From positions 1 through 8,941 of the forward strand of contig JAFWUX010000064.1 of assembly GCA_017523995.1 (NCBI GenBank): a DNA stretch of 8,941 nt, written 5' to 3'. How positions within the stretch are numbered: position 1 is the first letter of the stretch; every line of letters starts with the position of its first letter. Made by a program: the position numbers and the translations under genes. Source of the stretch: Oscillospiraceae bacterium (GTDB lineage Bacteria > Bacillota_A > Clostridia > Oscillospirales > Ruminococcaceae). This document shows, one piece after another, positions 7,407-8,941 of this stretch. The notes beneath the pieces were generated by a model. It saw only the letters and a program-made list of their open reading frames with translations, searched no databases and had not been told where the DNA came from.

Positions 7407-7460
7407 AAAGTGAACTGTTATGCAGCAAAAGCGGATCATATCCGCAGAAGGAGAAAAACA

Positions 7461-8750
7461 ATGCTTGATATTAAATTTCTGATTAACAACAAGGATGCTG
7501 TCAAGGAGAACATCAAAAAGAAGTTCCAGGATGACAAGCTCCCGCTCGTAGATGAGGTCGCTGATCTCTATGCACAGATCATGGAGGCAAAGCATATCTC
7601 CGAGGATCTCCGCGCACAGCGCAACAAGCTTTCCGCACAGGTTCCGGTCCTCATGAAGGAGGGCAAAAAGGAGGAGGCTGAGGCGATCCGCGCACAGGTC
7701 AAGGAGAACGCCGTCATCATGAAGGAAAAAGAAGCGCTGATGGACGAGCTGACTGTCCGCTATGAGGACATCATGAAGCGCATCCCGCAGATGATTGATC
7801 CTTCTGTGCCGATCGGCAAGGATGACAGCGAAAACGTCGAGGTCGAGCGCTTCGGCGAGCCGGTTGTTCCGGATTATGAGATCCCCTATCACGCAGAGAT
7901 TATGCAGAGCCTCGGCGGGCTTGATAAGGAATCCGCCGGCAGAGTTGCAGGCGAGGGCTTCTATTATCTGCTCGGCGATGTGGCGCGCCTGCATGAGGCT
8001 GTTCTTGCGTACGCAAGAGACTTCATGATCGACCACGGCTTCACCTATGTCATTCCGCCCTTCATGATGCACAAGAACATCGTGGAAGGTGTCATGAGCT
8101 TCGAGGAAATGGAAGCCATGATGTACAAGATCGAGGGCGAGGATCTCTATATGATCGGTACATCCGAGCACACCATGATCGGCAGATTCGTCGGTCAGAT
8201 GATCGACGAGAAGACCCTGCCGCTGACGCTGACTTCCTATTCTCCGTGCTTCCGCAAGGAGATCGGCGCACACGGTCTGGAGGAGCGCGGCGTTTACCGC
8301 ATCCACCAGTTCGAGAAGCAGGAGATGATCGTCATCTGCAAGCCTGAGGAGAGCATGGACTGGTACAACAAGATGTGGAAGCTTTCGGTTGATCTGTTCC
8401 GCAGCATGGAGATTCCGGTTCGTCAGCTCGAGTGCTGCTCGGGCGACCTTGCAAACCTCAAGGTCAAGTCCTGCGATATCGAGGCATGGAGCCCGCGCCA
8501 GAAGAAGTATTTTGAGGTCTGCTCCTGCTCGAACCTCGGTGATGCACAGGCACGCCGCCTGAAGATCCGTACCAAGGGCGAAAACGGCACTTATCTTGTC
8601 CACACGCTCAACAATACCGTTGTTGCGCCGCCGAGAATGCTGATTGCACTGCTCGAGAACCACTATCAGGCAGACGGCACCGTCAATGTGCCGGAGGTTC
8701 TCCGTCCGTACATGGGCGGCAAGGCAGTCCTGACACCGGTCAAGAAATAA
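7461..8750 (+). CDS. serS: Seryl-tRNA synthetase
   Basis: This class II synthetase charges tRNA-Ser (and tRNA-Sec where present) with serine using ATP in the cytoplasm. The 429 residues match bacterial SerRS (about 425). Residues 1-110 form the N-terminal tRNA-binding helical hairpin, rich in Lys/Glu heptads (about 34-100). The catalytic core follows: TSEH (234-237), motif 2 CFRKEIG through ERGVYRIHQFEKQEM (263-289), FEVCSCSNLGDAQARR (351-366), and motif 3 around NNTVVAPPRMLIALLEN (384-400). Motif 3 has VVAPPR where common bacterial enzymes have GLAVGR, but its key arginine (R392) is kept. This suggests a divergent branch of the bacterial-type enzyme rather than loss of function. The ATG at 7461 has AAGGAG (7448-7453) 7 nt upstream; the frame is open further upstream only because it reads through the promoter and repeat element. 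Confidence 0.96.
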   Translation: MLDIKFLINNKDAVKENIKKKFQDDKLPLVDEVADLYAQIMEAKHISEDLRAQRNKLSAQVPVLMKEGKKEEAEAIRAQVKENAVIMKEKEALMDELTVRYEDIMKRIPQMIDPSVPIGKDDSENVEVERFGEPVVPDYEIPYHAEIMQSLGGLDKESAGRVAGEGFYYLLGDVARLHEAVLAYARDFMIDHGFTYVIPPFMMHKNIVEGVMSFEEMEAMMYKIEGEDLYMIGTSEHTMIGRFVGQMIDEKTLPLTLTSYSPCFRKEIGAHGLEERGVYRIHQFEKQEMIVICKPEESMDWYNKMWKLSVDLFRSMEIPVRQLECCSGDLANLKVKSCDIEAWSPRQKKYFEVCSCSNLGDAQARRLKIRTKGENGTYLVHTLNNTVVAPPRMLIALLENHYQADGTVNVPEVLRPYMGGKAVLTPVKK

Positions 8751-8768
8751 TCGAAGAATCAAAGAAAA

Positions 8769-8800
8769 ACGGCACGCCCGATCAGATTCGGGTGTGCCGT
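8769..8800. terminator. Hairpin after serS with a T-tract only on the minus strand
   Basis: ACGGCACGCCCGA (8769-8781) pairs with TCGGGTGTGCCGT (8788-8800) over 13 bp including one G-U pair, with a 6-nt loop. Downstream on the plus strand there is no T-run (CAGCTTGTAG). On the minus strand the stem is followed by TTTTTCTTTGATTC. As an intrinsic terminator it would thus work best for a transcript entering from the right; it may still protect the serS 3' end. Confidence 0.6.
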
Positions 8801-8835
8801 CAGCTTGTAGATAAAGTGTCTCCGACGGATTTATA

Positions 8836-8896
8836 TTGAGGGCTCTGCCCTCAAACTCCCGCTTAAGGGCTACTAGCCCTTAAGAATCCCTTTTTT
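8836..8896 (+). repeat. Paired hairpins of a likely dispersed intergenic repeat, ending in a T-run
   Basis: TTGAGGGC (8836-8843) and GCCCTCAA (8847-8854) pair around TCT. CTTAAGGGCT (8862-8871) and AGCCCTTAAG (8875-8884) pair around ACT. Both stems are perfect. AATCCC and six T (8891-8896) follow the second. I recall similar paired hairpins with a short CTCCCGC-like linker as common intergenic repeats in gut clostridia, but cannot verify this here. The second hairpin could act as a weak terminator for serS read-through, though its T-run starts 6 nt after the stem. Confidence 0.55.
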
Positions 8897-8904
8897 GGAA
8901 CAAT

Positions 8905-8941
8905 ATGAAAAAGAACGTATTTGCTATATTTCACATAAATG
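8905..8941 (+). CDS. Possible start of a further gene, cut by the window edge
   Basis: ATG at 8905 opens a frame that reads MKKNVFAIFHIN up to the edge (12 codons). The only ribosome-site-like sequence is GGAA (8897-8900), close to the ATG and weak. The lysine pair followed by hydrophobic residues could begin a signal peptide or membrane segment, but twelve codons are too few to judge. No promoter is visible between the hairpins and this ATG. Confidence 0.22.
   Translation, partial: MKKNVFAIFHIN

Noticed and set aside
7332..8762. Open minus-strand frame of 476 codons
   Set aside because: Antisense to serS; it also crosses the serS promoter and the repeat element, and has no family resemblance.

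Overview
The window is a chromosomal stretch from an anaerobic, low-to-mid GC Firmicute, most likely a gut clostridium of the Oscillospirales/Ruminococcaceae type. This rests on a nifJ-type pyruvate:ferredoxin oxidoreductase, GC-rich coding regions next to AT-rich intergenic DNA, strong AGGAGG-like ribosome binding sites, near-consensus sigma-A promoters, and dispersed hairpin repeats. The taxon is an inference from style; no marker such as rRNA is present.

Layout, left to right. (1) 1-1422, minus: the N-terminal 474 residues of pyruvate:ferredoxin oxidoreductase, cut by the window edge, with its own promoter at 1516-1544. (2) 1423-1896: a divergent intergenic region. A plus-strand promoter (1698-1726) is followed after about 110 nt by a perfect intrinsic terminator (1821-1847), which lies before any sizeable gene. 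(3) 1897-2769 and 2732-3166, plus: two membrane proteins with overlapping reading frames, ended by a long hairpin shared with the convergent gene. (4) 3211-5301, minus: an EF-G-like translational GTPase paralogue with altered G3 and G4 motifs and its own promoter. (5) 5302-5839: a divergent region with a consensus -35 box and a 17-bp palindrome, then the promoter of the next gene. (6) 5840-7123, plus: a PLP-dependent aspartate-type aminotransferase with an intrinsic terminator. (7) 7183-7367: a small non-coding repeat element (MITE-like) with heptad-repeat inverted ends and two internal hairpins. (8) 7461-8750, plus: seryl-tRNA synthetase with its own promoter and a short leader without room for a T-box. 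(9) 8751-8941: three hairpins, the last two resembling a dispersed repeat pair, and the possible first codons of another plus-strand gene at the edge.

Most genes look like separate transcription units; only the two membrane genes form an obvious operon. PFOR links pyruvate to acetyl-CoA and reduced ferredoxin, the aminotransferase links C4 acids to amino acids, and SerRS and the EF-G paralogue belong to translation. I see no shared pathway that explains the arrangement. No phage, CRISPR, toxin-antitoxin or defence system is visible. The most interesting signals are regulatory: the promoter-leader-terminator unit at 1698-1847, the palindrome-covered promoter at 5515-5553, and the heptad-ended repeat element.
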